NCBI GenBank assembly: GCA_001464315.1
Contig: LNFK01000040.1
Location: 1 to 32,606, forward strand
Reading direction: 5' to 3'
Source of the DNA: Sphingomonadales bacterium Ga0077559
GTDB lineage: Bacteria; Pseudomonadota; Alphaproteobacteria; Sphingomonadales; Sphingomonadaceae
DNA: 32,606 bases
Made by a program: the position numbers and the translations under genes. Shown here one piece after another: positions 16,235 to 25,864 of the stretch; position 1 is the first letter of the stretch, and each line of letters begins with the position of its first letter. The notes under the pieces were generated by a model that had not been told where the DNA came from, did no database searches, and saw nothing but the letters and a program-made list of their open reading frames with translations.

Positions 16235-17506
16235 TCACGCACCGGCCGGTTTTTTCTTGGCGATCAGGGCCTTGAACCCTGCCATGACTGATTTTTTGGC
16301 TTTGTCTTCAACCGGCAATTTTTCTGCCGCCTCGGCCGCTGTGCCCGCAATCAGATCGGCCAACTGGACGATGCCGGCCGACAATTTGCTGCCTTTGACG
16401 GCTTCGACGACGGGTTGGCCAATTTTCGCTGCCTGCGACATGCTTTTGGGGTCGGATGGCAACATGAGGTCGATTTTCCGCTCGATCGTACTTTCGAAAT
16501 CCTTGCGACTGATTTCAAGCGACGCGGTCTGCACGTTATTTGCGACAATAAGCGTTTTGCAATGTGGAGCATTTTGCTTGAGCCATGCCAACACGCGAAT
16601 AGTGTCGCGCGCCGATGCCAAAGTGAGTTCGGTCGTGACAACCGCCACGTTAACGTCTTGCATCAGGTGCGGGTAGGCAATCAGCATGCTGCGTGGCATG
16701 TCGATAACGGTGTTATCAAACGCGGCACGAAATTCCTCCTGCAACTGGAAGAAGGCACTGCCGTCGGTCAAAACAGGGCTACTCATCGGCGCTTCAGCCG
16801 ACAAAATCGACAGCTTTTCGTTCGCCTTGATCATTGCCCGTTCGATAAACAGGCCGTCGATACGGCTCGGATTGTCGATCGCATCGGTTAGACCACGACC
16901 CGGTTCCAGATCCATCGCAAGTGCGCCGGTGCCAAAGTGGATATCGAGATCCAAAAATCCGGTTTGGTGCCCTTGGGTATGCGAAAATATCCACGCCAAA
17001 GATGCCGCCACGGTCGAGGCGCCGGCGCCGCCACGGGTGCCTATAATCGCTGTTGAAATATGCGGACGGTCGGCGGAATGTTCATCATGCTTTGGCGCGT
17101 TCAGGATATTTTGCGCGTTGGCAAAAGAATCGCGCAGAGCGTCCGAACTAAGAGGTTTCAGCAGATAGTCCTGCAACCCGGACATCAACAAATCGCGATA
17201 TAGCCGGACATCGTTGACCTGCCCCACGGCAATAACAATCGTTCCGGGTTCGCAAACCTCGGCGAGGCTGTTGATGTCGTTGATCGGATCACCCGATTCC
17301 GACAGGTCTACCAGCAGGATTTGCGGGCTTGCCGATACCGATAGTGACTGAATGGCGTTGCGCAGGCCGCCCTTATAGGCCTTGTCCTGGCTCCAGCCCA
17401 TTTCCTCGCAGACGCCGCGAATAACGTCGAGCGTCAGGTCGTCGCAAACGTAGGCGTTAATTGGATCACGTGTTCCGGCGACGCCGGATTTCCATGGAGC
17501 GTTCAT
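16235..17506 (-). CDS. cpaE: Tad pilus assembly ATPase-like protein CpaE (TadZ)
   Basis: Pole-localising MinD/ParA-like protein of the Tad system, 423 residues. Residues 15-135 form a receiver-like domain (ILLVDLSE, DYLLKPLSSDALRDS) without a proper phosphoacceptor set. The ATPase domain has a deviant Walker A, GTRGGAGAST (156-165), where the usual signature lysines are Arg158 and Ala163, as is common for CpaE. Further marks are FLDLDIHFGT and VIDMPRS (Walker B-like). The C-terminal 40 residues are Ala/Lys-rich. The start overlaps the cpaD stop by one base. cpaF normally follows; here tadB follows directly. Confidence 0.92.
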   Translation of the reverse strand: MNAPWKSGVAGTRDPINAYVCDDLTLDVIRGVCEEMGWSQDKAYKGGLRNAIQSLSVSASPQILLVDLSESGDPINDINSLAEVCEPGTIVIAVGQVNDVRLYRDLLMSGLQDYLLKPLSSDALRDSFANAQNILNAPKHDEHSADRPHISTAIIGTRGGAGASTVAASLAWIFSHTQGHQTGFLDLDIHFGTGALAMDLEPGRGLTDAIDNPSRIDGLFIERAMIKANEKLSILSAEAPMSSPVLTDGSAFFQLQEEFRAAFDNTVIDMPRSMLIAYPHLMQDVNVAVVTTELTLASARDTIRVLAWLKQNAPHCKTLIVANNVQTASLEISRKDFESTIERKIDLMLPSDPKSMSQAAKIGQPVVEAVKGSKLSAGIVQLADLIAGTAAEAAEKLPVEDKAKKSVMAGFKALIAKKKPAGA

Positions 17507-18108
17507 CAGTTGCCTCCGGTCTTGGTGCGATAGGCTCCCACCGCGTTTCTGCCTGTATTGGAGTCGAGCTTTTTATTCTCGCGTCCACGAACCAGGTCTT
17601 CTGGGTCTGCAACCATCGCAGCAAGATTGCTGTTGGTTGCGCATCCAAAATTGCTATGGTTGCTGGCGTTGTAGTTGCGGTCGTGATCGGTGCTTATATC
17701 GGGGCAAGACGGAACCGATGCTTTTGAACGGGTTACAATGACCCGCAGCATCCCTGGCGCAACCTGGCCGTCGGTGACGGGGGCGACCTCATCGAGCAAG
17801 ACACCGCGCTCGGCGGCGCTATTGTAAATGGATTGCGCCACTGCCTTGCTGGCATAGCCCGAACCATAATCGACCGAAACGCGGTCGCCATATCCCAGTT
17901 GCAACGCGTCGAACCATTCGCCAAGCCGCGTTTGTTCGATTGACGAAATACCGCCGCCGTCGCTTGCGAGGTCGATGGCAAAATTTGTGCGCTCGACCAC
18001 CGGCTGGTGAACCGAATACATCGACGTGTTGGTTGTTCCAAGTTCGCCCGCGCAAGATGCCAGCGTAATGCTGGCTGCTGCTAGGGTCAGGAATTTTACG
18101 TTACGCAT
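17506..18108 (-). CDS. cpaD: Tad pilus lipoprotein CpaD
   Basis: Outer-membrane-associated lipoprotein that helps the CpaC secretin. ATG 18108 is chosen because AGGAG sits 7 bases before it; an ATG two codons upstream is too close to that site. It has 200 residues, with lipobox LASC and lipidated Cys19. The CpaD domain includes the region ending MLRVIVTRSKA and, near the C-terminus, FGCATNSNLAAMVADPEDLVRGR, which is the strongest family signature. Overlaps cpaE by one base and follows cpaC by 21 bases. Confidence 0.9.
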   Translation of the reverse strand: MRNVKFLTLAAASITLASCAGELGTTNTSMYSVHQPVVERTNFAIDLASDGGGISSIEQTRLGEWFDALQLGYGDRVSVDYGSGYASKAVAQSIYNSAAERGVLLDEVAPVTDGQVAPGMLRVIVTRSKASVPSCPDISTDHDRNYNASNHSNFGCATNSNLAAMVADPEDLVRGRENKKLDSNTGRNAVGAYRTKTGGN

Positions 18109-18129
18109 AATCATTCTCCTGAACTGGGA

Positions 18130-19606
18130 TCAATTGTCGAAACTGAAACCGGGGCCTGATGCCGATGCCTGGGCAGTTGCTTTGGCAGATTTATTAACGG
18201 CAGGGGCTGCGTCGCTGACCGAACCCATTTCAGGTCCGTTGGATGCGGCGGGTGCAATCGACGGCATTGGCCGGGTTGCGCTCGCATTTTTGTCAGTCAC
18301 TTTCCCAAGGATGATCCGCTGTGCATCGTCTACCGAATGGATCCCGTCCGTCGGCAGCTTGATCTGGCTCTCGGACACTGGCTTGACCAGATATGGCGTG
18401 ATGATGATCATCAACTCGGTCTCGTTGCGGCGCCATCCGTTTGACTTGAACAGTGCACCCAGAACAGGGATGTCGGCGGCGCCGGGCATTTTATCGACCG
18501 AGCTGCTAAGTTGATTGCTCAGCAATCCGGCAATCATCATGCTTTGGCCCGAACCCAACTCGACGGTTGTTTCAGCCATGCGCGATGTGGTCGCCGGCAC
18601 TTCCAATCCATTAAGCCGAATTGCGCCCGTCGAAGAAATGTCGGAAACCTCGGTCCGAACACGAAGCGATATACGGCCATCGGACAACACAACTGGCGTG
18701 TAGACGAGGTTGACACCATAAGTTTCGTATTGAACCGACACGCCGTTGTTCGACGAAGTTACGATTGGGAAACGGCCCCCTGCCAAAAATTCGGCGGTCT
18801 CGCCGGACACGGTGGTCAGGTTCGGATTGGCAAGTGTTGACGTGAGACCCGCACGCTCGGACATATCCAGCGCAGCTTCGACGTCGATACCGAACAATCA
18901 CGGCATTGTTGTTGGTGATGTCACGTCCACGACCCAGGCCGAAGAAATAAGGCTGGCCGCCACTGTCGGTGCCGGTGTCGACGCCTCTCAAATTGCCGGA
19001 AATTTCTTTTGAAAGCGTCCGCGCTACCTCAGCAACGCGCACTTGCAGGTTGATCTGCAGCGGTGTGGCAGTTTTGATGCGGTTGATAATTGTAGTACCA
19101 GTGGAATTGCCGGCATTTGACGTAGCCACAAATGCGTTGGCCAGCGATTCGGCTTCGGCGGCGTCATCAGGTTGCGCAACAGTCCCGGTCAGTAGAACGA
19201 TATTGTTCATCGTGCTGACCTGTATGTCGGCATCCGGCATTGCCATTTTCAACAGTTGGTCAAGCGAGCTCAGATTGCCACCAACCAGCACTTTGGCGCG
19301 ATAAACGGTTCGGCCCGCGGCGTCGGTCGCGACCACATCGGTGATCCCTGCACCTTTTGCCATTATATAAACCCGCTTGTTCGAGGTGACCTCGACATCG
19401 GCAACCCTCGGGTCGGCAACAACAACATCGGTGACCGCGGAATTCAGGTTGAGCTGGTGTACCTCGCCAATCGACAGCGTGAGCTGCTTGTCGCTGCCTT
19501 TTTGGGCGTAAGCGGGTGCCGAAACAACAACCGTTGCGGAGGCTGCGATGGCAACAGCAAGTGCTGCGGACGCAAAGCCGGTTTTTATTTTGGATATCGT
19601 TTTCAT
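18130..19606 (-). pseudogene. cpaC: Tad pilus secretin CpaC, frameshifted
   Basis: Secretin channel for the Tad pilus, read in two frames. From ATG 19606 the first part has a signal peptide (to about residue 34), an N0-like domain (LSIGEVHQLNLNSAVTDVVVADPRVADVEV), a BON-like domain (LDQLLKMAMPDADIQVS, LLTGTVAQPDDAAEAESLA) and INLQVRVAEVARTLSKEI. Past residue 236 the frame turns to nonsense. The secretin core resumes in another frame from 18897: FGIDVEAALDMSERAGLTSTLANPNLT, SGETAEFLAGGRFPI, VELGSGQSMMIAGLL and ELMIIITPYLVKPV, to the stop at 18130. Joining them needs a one-base removal near 18898, or a larger missing piece. A single clean lesion in an otherwise well-kept gene could be a real mutation or an assembly/sequence error. 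The combined length of about 491 is near normal. Confidence 0.9.
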
Positions 19607-19607
19607 C

Positions 19608-20699
19608 TTATTGACTCCGGCTCACGTCGATGTCGGTGGCTACGCCGCCGCGGGATACGCGGACAGTGGCCGAACGACTGACTTTTTGGACTTGCCGCTG
19701 GATGCGGATATTTTCTGCAGCAATAGCGACCGGGGTCTGCGCAGGGATTGTGCTGCGCTGAAAACGCGAGACGTCGCCCCCGGTTGTATAGCTGCTTTTC
19801 CCGCCGGTTGGGCGTTGGGCAACGGACCGCATGATCGATGCTTCTTGCTCGGCAGTTGCACCTTCGGGAATGTTGATTTCGCCAGATGCCAACGCCTGCT
19901 CAAGCTCGGCAGCATTATCGGCGAGTGACCGTAGCGAAAGGCTAATCGTGCCGATGGATTGCGCCACCGTTATACGTTCTGCGAGGCTTGGCGTTGCCTC
20001 CAGCGTAACGAGCTTATATTTGCGCACTTCGGTTTTGCCTTCCGCGTCGGCCACGTTGGTCGAGCGCTGATCGGTCGCTAGTACGCGGAGGTTACGCATG
20101 ATGGTTTCAGAAACCTTCAAAGGCGGGCCGCCGGGTCCTGCAACGTTTTGCGTAAGCACGATGTCGACGCGGTCGCCAGGGAAGACGAAGCCAGCAACGC
20201 CGGTCAGTGCGGATACAGGGACGGTCACAGCACGCATGCCAGGCCCAAGTGCCGCTGCCAAGAAGCCGCGGTCACCTGGTTTTACCAAAGAGCCGCGTGT
20301 GATCGGCTGACCTGCCGTAATGGCATTGCGCACAACTGTGCCGACAAGCTCGTCGGACGACATGGCTATTTCCTCGGCAGCAGGCGGTTTCGCTTTATCG
20401 CCCGGTGCAGGCGGCGCAGCCTGAACAGGTGAAGATGCTCCGCCACCTTCGGTAAAATACGCCTCTTCAATCAGCTCTTTTGGCCAAGGCTGATAGCGGA
20501 AGCTGTCAGCGGTGATAATCGTCCCGACAGGAAGCGCGCGAGTGGCAACAAGGACCTTGGGACCTGTCTCTACCGGCTTTACCATGCTTGCTGCCGCTTG
20601 CGGCGCTGATGCCCCACTGAACATGCTGCGCGCCATGAAGGCGGTAATGGCGGCTATGAGAAGCGCTGCCACCAGCAGTATGACTTTTTTCCTATCCAT
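19608..20699 (-). CDS. cpaB: Flp pilus assembly protein CpaB
   Basis: Periplasmic, membrane-anchored Tad pilus protein (RcpC/CpaB family), 363 residues. It has an N-terminal anchor (KKVILLVAALLIAAITAFMA), then an SAF-type domain (VLVATRALPVGTIITADSFRYQPWP and ITAGQPITRGSLVKP). The CpaB core contains GMRAVTVPVSALTGVAGFVFPGDRVDIVLTQ and later LVTLEATPSLAERITVAQSIGTISLSLR. A Pro/Ala-rich insert (about 85-110) splits the SAF domain. AGGGGAC lies 8 bases before ATG 20699. TAA is followed one base later by the cpaC ATG, so the two are tightly coupled. cpaA ends 44 bases upstream. Confidence 0.94.
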   Translation of the reverse strand: MDRKKVILLVAALLIAAITAFMARSMFSGASAPQAAASMVKPVETGPKVLVATRALPVGTIITADSFRYQPWPKELIEEAYFTEGGGASSPVQAAPPAPGDKAKPPAAEEIAMSSDELVGTVVRNAITAGQPITRGSLVKPGDRGFLAAALGPGMRAVTVPVSALTGVAGFVFPGDRVDIVLTQNVAGPGGPPLKVSETIMRNLRVLATDQRSTNVADAEGKTEVRKYKLVTLEATPSLAERITVAQSIGTISLSLRSLADNAAELEQALASGEINIPEGATAEQEASIMRSVAQRPTGGKSSYTTGGDVSRFQRSTIPAQTPVAIAAENIRIQRQVQKVSRSATVRVSRGGVATDIDVSRSQ

Positions 20700-20743
20700 G
20701 ACAAATTGTCCCCTGAAAGGTCCCCTGATTGAAGAATGCTATT

Positions 20744-21217
20744 TCACGTAAAATGGTTAAAAATCCGTTCACCGGCTATCCACAAGCCCGAAAGGCATAT
20801 TGCGACACCATAAGGGATGCGCGCACGGCCATCGCGTTGTTTTACTTTGTGAATGATGACAAAAACGATGGTTACTATCGCGCCGAGGATCGACGCGTAC
20901 AGTACCATCCTCACGACGTCGAACCACGGCCACCACAGTGCGAGAGCCGCGAAAAGCTTGACATCTCCGCCACCCATGGCCCCGAACCGGAACGCGATAG
21001 CGAACAAAATAAACACCAGCGTTGCCGTCAGCAGATGAATGCCGATTTCGCTAAGAGAAATGCCGCCTGTTGCATACCAGAAAATGGGCGCTGCAAGCGC
21101 AATCGGTGCGGTTATCTTGTTGAAAATAAGCCGATATCTAATATCAGTATAAATCGAATAGATCAGCGCAATTGCCAATCCACCAAGGGTCACGTAAGCG
21201 AGTGTCTCACTGGTCAT
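20744..21217 (-). CDS. cpaA: Prepilin peptidase CpaA (A24 family)
   Basis: Inner-membrane aspartic peptidase that processes Flp prepilin. ATG 21217 gives 157 residues, usual for CpaA, with the first helix starting at once (TLAYVTLGGLAIALIYSIYTD). The catalytic aspartates are Asp25 (YTDIRYR) and Asp85 in the GGGD motif before VKLF. Five or six membrane helices fill the rest. Starts at 21235 or 21259 are possible but run into the divergent hydrolase gene's leader. It is the first gene of the minus-strand tad run. No flp pilin gene is found beside it. Confidence 0.9.
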   Translation of the reverse strand: MTSETLAYVTLGGLAIALIYSIYTDIRYRLIFNKITAPIALAAPIFWYATGGISLSEIGIHLLTATLVFILFAIAFRFGAMGGGDVKLFAALALWWPWFDVVRMVLYASILGAIVTIVFVIIHKVKQRDGRARIPYGVAICLSGLWIAGERIFNHFT

Positions 21218-21278
21218 CCGCCAGTCATTAACCATCAAAGCTTGCCAAAAGGTAACCATGCACGCTTCGAAACCGACG

Positions 21279-22214
21279 ATGAACCGACGCGTTATTCCGG
21301 CAGACGCCACAGAGAGCATGTGGCACGCGGAGGATGGTTGGCCCATAAGGCGCATTGATTGGGATGGCGCCGATAGCAGACGCGGGTCGATGTTGTTTCT
21401 ACCCGGACGCGGCGACCATTACGAAAAATATTTCGAAACATTGCAATATTATGCCGACGCTGGCTGGCGGGTGACCGCCGTAGACTGGCGCGGCCAGGGT
21501 GGATCGGGGCGCTTCCTCGACGATTCGCAAGTTGGCCATATTGACGACTTTTCGACATGGATAAGCGACCTGCGCTTCTTTTGGACGAAATGGACCACCG
21601 AAACTCCCGGTCCGCACGTTGTGCTCGCGCACAGTATGGGTGGCCATCTGGCGATGCGGGCGCTCGTGGAAAAAGCCATTTCCCCCGACGCGGTTGCAAT
21701 GAGCGCGCCGATGCTCGGCGTACAGACAGCTGGTATGCCGCTGGGCCTCAACCACTTATTTGCCAAATTGATGTGCATGATCGGTCGCGGCGAAGTTGCC
21801 GCGTGGAAAGTTAGCGAGAAGCCTTTGTCGTCGATGAACCTTCGGGGCCGCATCCTGACGCACGACGATGAACGCTACGGCGACGAACTGGCGTGGTGGA
21901 GTATACGGCCCGAGGTTAAGTTAGGCCCGCCAAGCTGGCACTGGATCGAACGGGCTATCGCGTCGATTCGGATGCTCGACGAGCCTGGACGGCTGGAATC
22001 AATCCAAACACCGATACTGCTCCTTGCGACCACTGCCGATCAACTGGTTAGCACGCCGCGCATCGTGAAAGACAGCAAGCGCCTGCCGAATGCCGAGACG
22101 CTGATATTCGGTAAAGAGGCGGCGCACGAATTGCTTCGCGAAGCCGACGTCGTTCGGGATCAATGCCTTGAGCGCATCACGGCCTTCATGGACAAATACG
22201 CGCCAGCAAAATGA
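21279..22214 (+). CDS. Alpha/beta hydrolase (serine aminopeptidase/lysophospholipase type)
   Basis: Cytoplasmic hydrolase of 311 residues from ATG 21279; an ATG seven codons earlier (21258) is an alternative, and neither has a strong ribosome site. The order of motifs fits the S33/monoacylglycerol lipase-like family: FLPGRGDHYEKYFE oxyanion region, DWRGQGGSG, and nucleophile Ser119 in AHSMGGH. Asp254 lies in ATTADQLVS and His283 in EAAHELLREAD. This is a complete triad. No signal peptide is seen. Its stop overlaps the oxidoreductase start by 4 bases. The 5' end lies within 65 bases of the cpaA start on the other strand. Likely acts on a lipid ester or carboxylic ester; the exact substrate is unknown. 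Confidence 0.88.
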   Translation: MNRRVIPADATESMWHAEDGWPIRRIDWDGADSRRGSMLFLPGRGDHYEKYFETLQYYADAGWRVTAVDWRGQGGSGRFLDDSQVGHIDDFSTWISDLRFFWTKWTTETPGPHVVLAHSMGGHLAMRALVEKAISPDAVAMSAPMLGVQTAGMPLGLNHLFAKLMCMIGRGEVAAWKVSEKPLSSMNLRGRILTHDDERYGDELAWWSIRPEVKLGPPSWHWIERAIASIRMLDEPGRLESIQTPILLLATTADQLVSTPRIVKDSKRLPNAETLIFGKEAAHELLREADVVRDQCLERITAFMDKYAPAK

Positions 22215-23314
22215 GCGATTTTGATATTGCCATTATTGGGGCCGGAATCGCCGGCGCTAGCCTCGCGGCAGAATTATCCGCATATCGGTCGGTAATCCTG
22301 ATTGAGGCTGAGTCACAGCCTGGCTATCATTCGACCGGACGCTCGGCAGCTTTCTGGGACGAGGCTTATGGCGGACCTGGTGTGCAACCACTGACGACAG
22401 CCTCCGGCCCGTATCTTGCCAGCCCGCCAGCCGATTTTCACGATGGGCCGTTGATGCATGCGCGCGGGGCGCTGCATTTAGGAACCGCCAGCGAAGAGCG
22501 AGCAGCGAACTGTTTGCTTTCCGAATTTGCCGATAGCGGGGTGCGCTTTGAACGCCTCGATAGGGCAGGGATCGAGACGCATGTCTCAGGACTGTTAACC
22601 GAATGGACCACGGGCTTATGGGAACCCGATTGCTGTGACATTGACGTCGGCGGTTTGCATGGTGCTTATTTGCGTCAAGCCAAGCGGCAGGGCACTCACC
22701 TTGAATGCAACGCCCGCCTGCGATCTGCCGATTGGCGAATGGGGGCGTGGCAATTATCTGCTGGAAGCCTCACCTGCACTGCAGATATTCTGGTCAACGC
22801 CGCGGGCGCATGGGCGGACGAGGTTGCAATCCTCGCTGGAATATCGCCGCTGGCTATCCAACCCTACCGCCGCACAATAGCGCAATTGTCGGTCGATCCC
22901 CAGGCCCCTGCCAATCTGCCTTTAGTTATCGGTCTCGACGGCAGCTTCTATTTCAAGCCTGATAGCGGCGGCACATTGTGGCTTAGCCCGCATGATGAGA
23001 CAGTCAGTCCCGCGTGTGACACCGCCCCCGAAGAAATTGACGTCGCGCTTGCAATCGACCGTTTGCAGAATGTGGTCGATTGGAAAATCCGCCGTGTCGA
23101 ACATAAATGGGCAGGATTGCGTAGTTTTGCACCGGATCGCTTGCCGGTTATTGGTCGTGATCGGGCTAATTCGCAGTTTTTCTGGCTCGCCGGGCAAGGC
23201 GGTTTTGGTATCCAGACCGCGCCTGCTGCTGCAAAGCTCGCAGCGTCGTTAATGGTAGATGAAGCGATTTCGCCAAAAGGCGTTGATGCCATGGCGTATC
23301 GACCCGACCGTTAA
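22211..23314 (+). CDS. FAD-dependent oxidoreductase (D-amino acid oxidase/dehydrogenase-like)
   Basis: Flavoprotein of the DAO/glycine oxidase fold, 367 residues. The N-terminal dinucleotide-binding motif is IIGAGIAGAS (glycines 10, 12, 15), followed by the acidic residue in LIEAES that holds the FAD ribose. The motif GYHSTGRSAAFWDEAYGG follows. A central VNAAGAWADEVA and a late LRSFAPDRLPVIGRD, then FWLAGQGGFGIQTAP, are typical of the family. Its start overlaps the alpha/beta hydrolase stop by 4 bases, so the pair is probably one operon. Substrate is likely an amine or amino acid, but the partner hydrolase does not define it. It ends 34 bases before the rnhA stop on the other strand. Confidence 0.88.
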   Translation: MSDFDIAIIGAGIAGASLAAELSAYRSVILIEAESQPGYHSTGRSAAFWDEAYGGPGVQPLTTASGPYLASPPADFHDGPLMHARGALHLGTASEERAANCLLSEFADSGVRFERLDRAGIETHVSGLLTEWTTGLWEPDCCDIDVGGLHGAYLRQAKRQGTHLECNARLRSADWRMGAWQLSAGSLTCTADILVNAAGAWADEVAILAGISPLAIQPYRRTIAQLSVDPQAPANLPLVIGLDGSFYFKPDSGGTLWLSPHDETVSPACDTAPEEIDVALAIDRLQNVVDWKIRRVEHKWAGLRSFAPDRLPVIGRDRANSQFFWLAGQGGFGIQTAPAAAKLAASLMVDEAISPKGVDAMAYRPDR

Positions 23315-23348
23315 GCCAATGGCCGAATTTCGCGATGCTGAATTAGGA

Positions 23349-23789
23349 TTAAAGAGCTCGGGCCGCTTCGGCGGCGTCGCTGGCGAGCCTGTCTGCGCGT
23401 TCATTCTCGGCATGACCAGCGTGGCCTTTCACCCAAATCCATTCGATTTGGTGCTTGGCTGCAGCCTCGATAAGGTCATGCCATAGGTCTGCGTTGCGAA
23501 CAGGCTGCTTCGAAGCATTTTTCCAGCCGTTACGCTGCCATCCATGCACCCATTTGGTAATGCCATCGAGAACATATTTGCTGTCAGTATGCAATTTGAC
23601 CTGACAGGGCTCGATGAGGATATTCAGCGCTTGAATTGTCGCCCACATTTCCATGCGATTGTTGGTCGTGTCGGGATCGCCGCCTGAAATTTCCTTTTCA
23701 TGCTTGCCATAGCGAATGACAGCGCCCCAGCCGCCGGGGCCGGGGTTGCCCTTGCACGCGCCATCGGTGAATATCTCGACAGTCTTCAA
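23349..23789 (-). CDS. rnhA: Ribonuclease HI
   Basis: Removes RNA from RNA-DNA hybrids. It has 146 residues, normal for bacterial RNase HI. The catalytic set is complete: Asp9 ([16 protein letters not shown]), Glu47 (NNRMEMWA), Asp69 (LHTDSKYV) and Asp133 (ERADRLA). His123 in KGHAGH is also present. The start overlaps the thrB stop by 4 bases, a common arrangement with homoserine kinase in alphaproteobacteria. It is convergent with the oxidoreductase gene. Confidence 0.96.
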   Translation of the reverse strand: MKTVEIFTDGACKGNPGPGGWGAVIRYGKHEKEISGGDPDTTNNRMEMWATIQALNILIEPCQVKLHTDSKYVLDGITKWVHGWQRNGWKNASKQPVRNADLWHDLIEAAAKHQIEWIWVKGHAGHAENERADRLASDAAEAARAL

Positions 23790-24760
23790 TGTAATTGCCC
23801 CATGATGCGCGCGATATTCGCGTCATCACTGTAAAAATCGAGCCTCCGCAAAAAGGCAAGCGGATCTTTCCGCGTTACCAGAGCGTTGGCTGGCGTATTT
23901 ATCCAGTCGTAACAGCGTGTAAGCAGAAAACGCAAGCAGGCACCGCGCAACAGCGTGGCAAACGCGTCCCGCGTTGGGACATCGATCGGGAAAGCTGACG
24001 CATATCCAGCAAGAAGCGCCACACTCAGTCCGGCGTCAAAACTGCCGCCGTCATTGCTGAAACACCATGCGCTGTGCGCTATCGCGAGATCATATCCGGT
24101 AGCGTCGGTGCAGGCGAAATAGAAATCGATAAGGCCGGTGACATTGCTGCCGAGCATCAAGACATTGTCGGGGAACAGGTCGGCATGGATGGCCGAGCGC
24201 GGCAAATTATGCGGCCAGTGCGTTTCAACAAAAATGCATTCATCCGCGATGCGTTCGGCAAGCCCTGATTGAATGCTTTCAAGTCCTGCCGCAGTGCAGC
24301 TTTCCGCCAGCGGTCGCCAAGCGGTGACGCCAAGGCTATTTGGCCGCGTCTCACGAAAACCGGTTAGTGCCGCGTGCATTTGCCCCAGCGCAGTTCCGGT
24401 CGATCTGGTTTGAGCAGGCGTAGGCGTTGTTACCGAAACGCCTTGCAGGAATTCGATAAGGCAAGCGGGGCGACCGGCGATTTCCTGCAACCACTGGCCG
24501 TCGCAGTCCGCAATAAAACGCGGCACTTTGCACCCCGCGTCATGCAAATGTTTCAGTAAGGAATAAAAAAAGGGAAGGTCGGCAGGATCGACGCGGTTTT
24601 CGTACAAGGTCAGAATATATTTGGATTTGGTGGTCTCGACAAAAAAATTGCTGTTCTCGACCCCCTCGGCGATACCTTTAAGCGCCATCAGCTCGCCGAC
24701 GTCATATCGCGCCAGCAGCGCCGAAACCTGTTCAGGTCCTAATGCAGTGTATACCGCCAA
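23786..24760 (-). CDS. thrB: Homoserine kinase (phosphotransferase-fold type)
   Basis: Phosphorylates homoserine on the threonine pathway. This is the kinase-fold (APH-like) form rather than the GHMP form. It has 324 residues with [18 protein letters not shown] at the nucleotide-binding side, and the catalytic loop [11 protein letters not shown] (Asp194, Asn199). The metal-binding [10 protein letters not shown] follows (Asp212). It lies between ispH (one base upstream of its start) and rnhA (4-base overlap), so the three genes form one minus-strand operon. Confidence 0.94.
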   Translation of the reverse strand: MAVYTALGPEQVSALLARYDVGELMALKGIAEGVENSNFFVETTKSKYILTLYENRVDPADLPFFYSLLKHLHDAGCKVPRFIADCDGQWLQEIAGRPACLIEFLQGVSVTTPTPAQTRSTGTALGQMHAALTGFRETRPNSLGVTAWRPLAESCTAAGLESIQSGLAERIADECIFVETHWPHNLPRSAIHADLFPDNVLMLGSNVTGLIDFYFACTDATGYDLAIAHSAWCFSNDGGSFDAGLSVALLAGYASAFPIDVPTRDAFATLLRGACLRFLLTRCYDWINTPANALVTRKDPLAFLRRLDFYSDDANIARIMGQLH

Positions 24761-24761
24761 T

Positions 24762-25727
24762 TTAGGCTGCCGCGCCGGCCAGTTCGCGCGGCAGTTTGAA
24801 GGTAATGCTCTCTTCGGCGGTGGTTACTTGCTGCTCATCGAGTTCGAAATGCATCGCCAATGCATCAATGATTTCGCGTACCAATATCTCAGGAGCGGAC
24901 GCTCCGGCGGTTAGCCCCAGCGTGTTGACACCATCAAACCAGTTCATGCTGATCTCCTCGGCGCGCTGGACCAGATAGGCCTTTGCGCCCGAACGTGTAG
25001 CGACCTCAACCAAACGGAGCGAGTTCGAGCTATTGGGTGCACCTATGACGAGCACTAGATCACATTGATGCGCGATGGCCTTGACTGCGTCCTGCCGGTT
25101 TGAGGTCGCATAACAAATATCCTCACCTTTGGGCCCGACAATCGACGGGAACCGCCTCTGTAGCACTGCAACGATCTCTGCGGTGTCATCGACCGACAAA
25201 GTTGTCTGGGTTAGAAAAGCCAGATTTTCAGGGTCCACCGGCAATATGTTTTCAGCATCCTCGGCGGTTTCGACCAAAGTCATCGCGCCTACCGGGACCT
25301 GACCGAACGTCCCTACGACTTCGGGATGCCCTGCGTGCCCGACAAAAATGATATGCCGCCCTGCATCGACTTGCCGTTCGGCTTGACGATGGACTTTCGA
25401 CACGAGGGGACATGTCGCGTCGAAATAGGCGAGTCCGCGTTGTTGTGCGTCTGCTGGCACCGATTTCGGAACGCCGTGCGCGGAAAATACCACTTGGCCG
25501 CCATCGGGGACTTCGTCGAGCTCTTCGACAAAAATTGCGCCTTTGACCTTCAGGCTGTCAACGACATAGCGATTATGAACTATTTCATGCCGGACATAGA
25601 CAGGTGCGCCATGTTGCTCCAACGCGAGTTCGACAATCTGGATGGCGCGGTCGACCCCTGCACAAAAGCCGCGCGGCGCGGCGAGGAGGAGTTTCAGCGG
25701 GCGTTTGGCGTTCGGTTGTTCAGTCAT
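24762..25727 (-). CDS. ispH: 4-Hydroxy-3-methylbut-2-enyl diphosphate reductase (IspH)
   Basis: Last enzyme of the methylerythritol phosphate route to isoprenoids; iron-sulfur reductase. ATG 25727 is chosen because AGGA sits 8 bases upstream; a TTG two codons earlier is unlikely. It has 321 residues. The three cluster cysteines are present: Cys22 (RGFCAGV), Cys106 (DATCPLV) and Cys205 (DICYATSN). Substrate residues His51 (EIVHNRYVV), His84 (SAHGV) and His131/Glu136 (GHAGHPEV) are also present. First gene of the ispH-thrB-rnhA unit, divergent from the lipoprotein at 25865. Confidence 0.96.
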   Translation of the reverse strand: MTEQPNAKRPLKLLLAAPRGFCAGVDRAIQIVELALEQHGAPVYVRHEIVHNRYVVDSLKVKGAIFVEELDEVPDGGQVVFSAHGVPKSVPADAQQRGLAYFDATCPLVSKVHRQAERQVDAGRHIIFVGHAGHPEVVGTFGQVPVGAMTLVETAEDAENILPVDPENLAFLTQTTLSVDDTAEIVAVLQRRFPSIVGPKGEDICYATSNRQDAVKAIAHQCDLVLVIGAPNSSNSLRLVEVATRSGAKAYLVQRAEEISMNWFDGVNTLGLTAGASAPEILVREIIDALAMHFELDEQQVTTAEESITFKLPRELAGAAA

Positions 25728-25864
25728 CGGCAATGTCCTTTAAGTAAAGTCGCCGCATCCGCCAAGGCCTTTTCCCCTGTTGCGTGACGTGCAGCGGGCG
25801 GATAAGGACCTTCCAGATATTCGCACAAGCGAAAAAATAGACAAAATTCCAAGGACGAACCTTT

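Noticed and set aside
18611-18898. C-terminal 95 residues of the first cpaC frame as a genuine protein tail
   Set aside because: Arg/Cys-rich nonsense lying over the real secretin core in another frame.
20709-20728. Direct repeat GTCCCCTG, two copies before cpaB
   Set aside because: Only two short copies; one is the ribosome site region. Not enough for a functional claim.
25728-25864. Possible small gene in the ispH/lipoprotein divergent gap
   Set aside because: 137 bases without a convincing start and ribosome site; best read as two divergent promoters.
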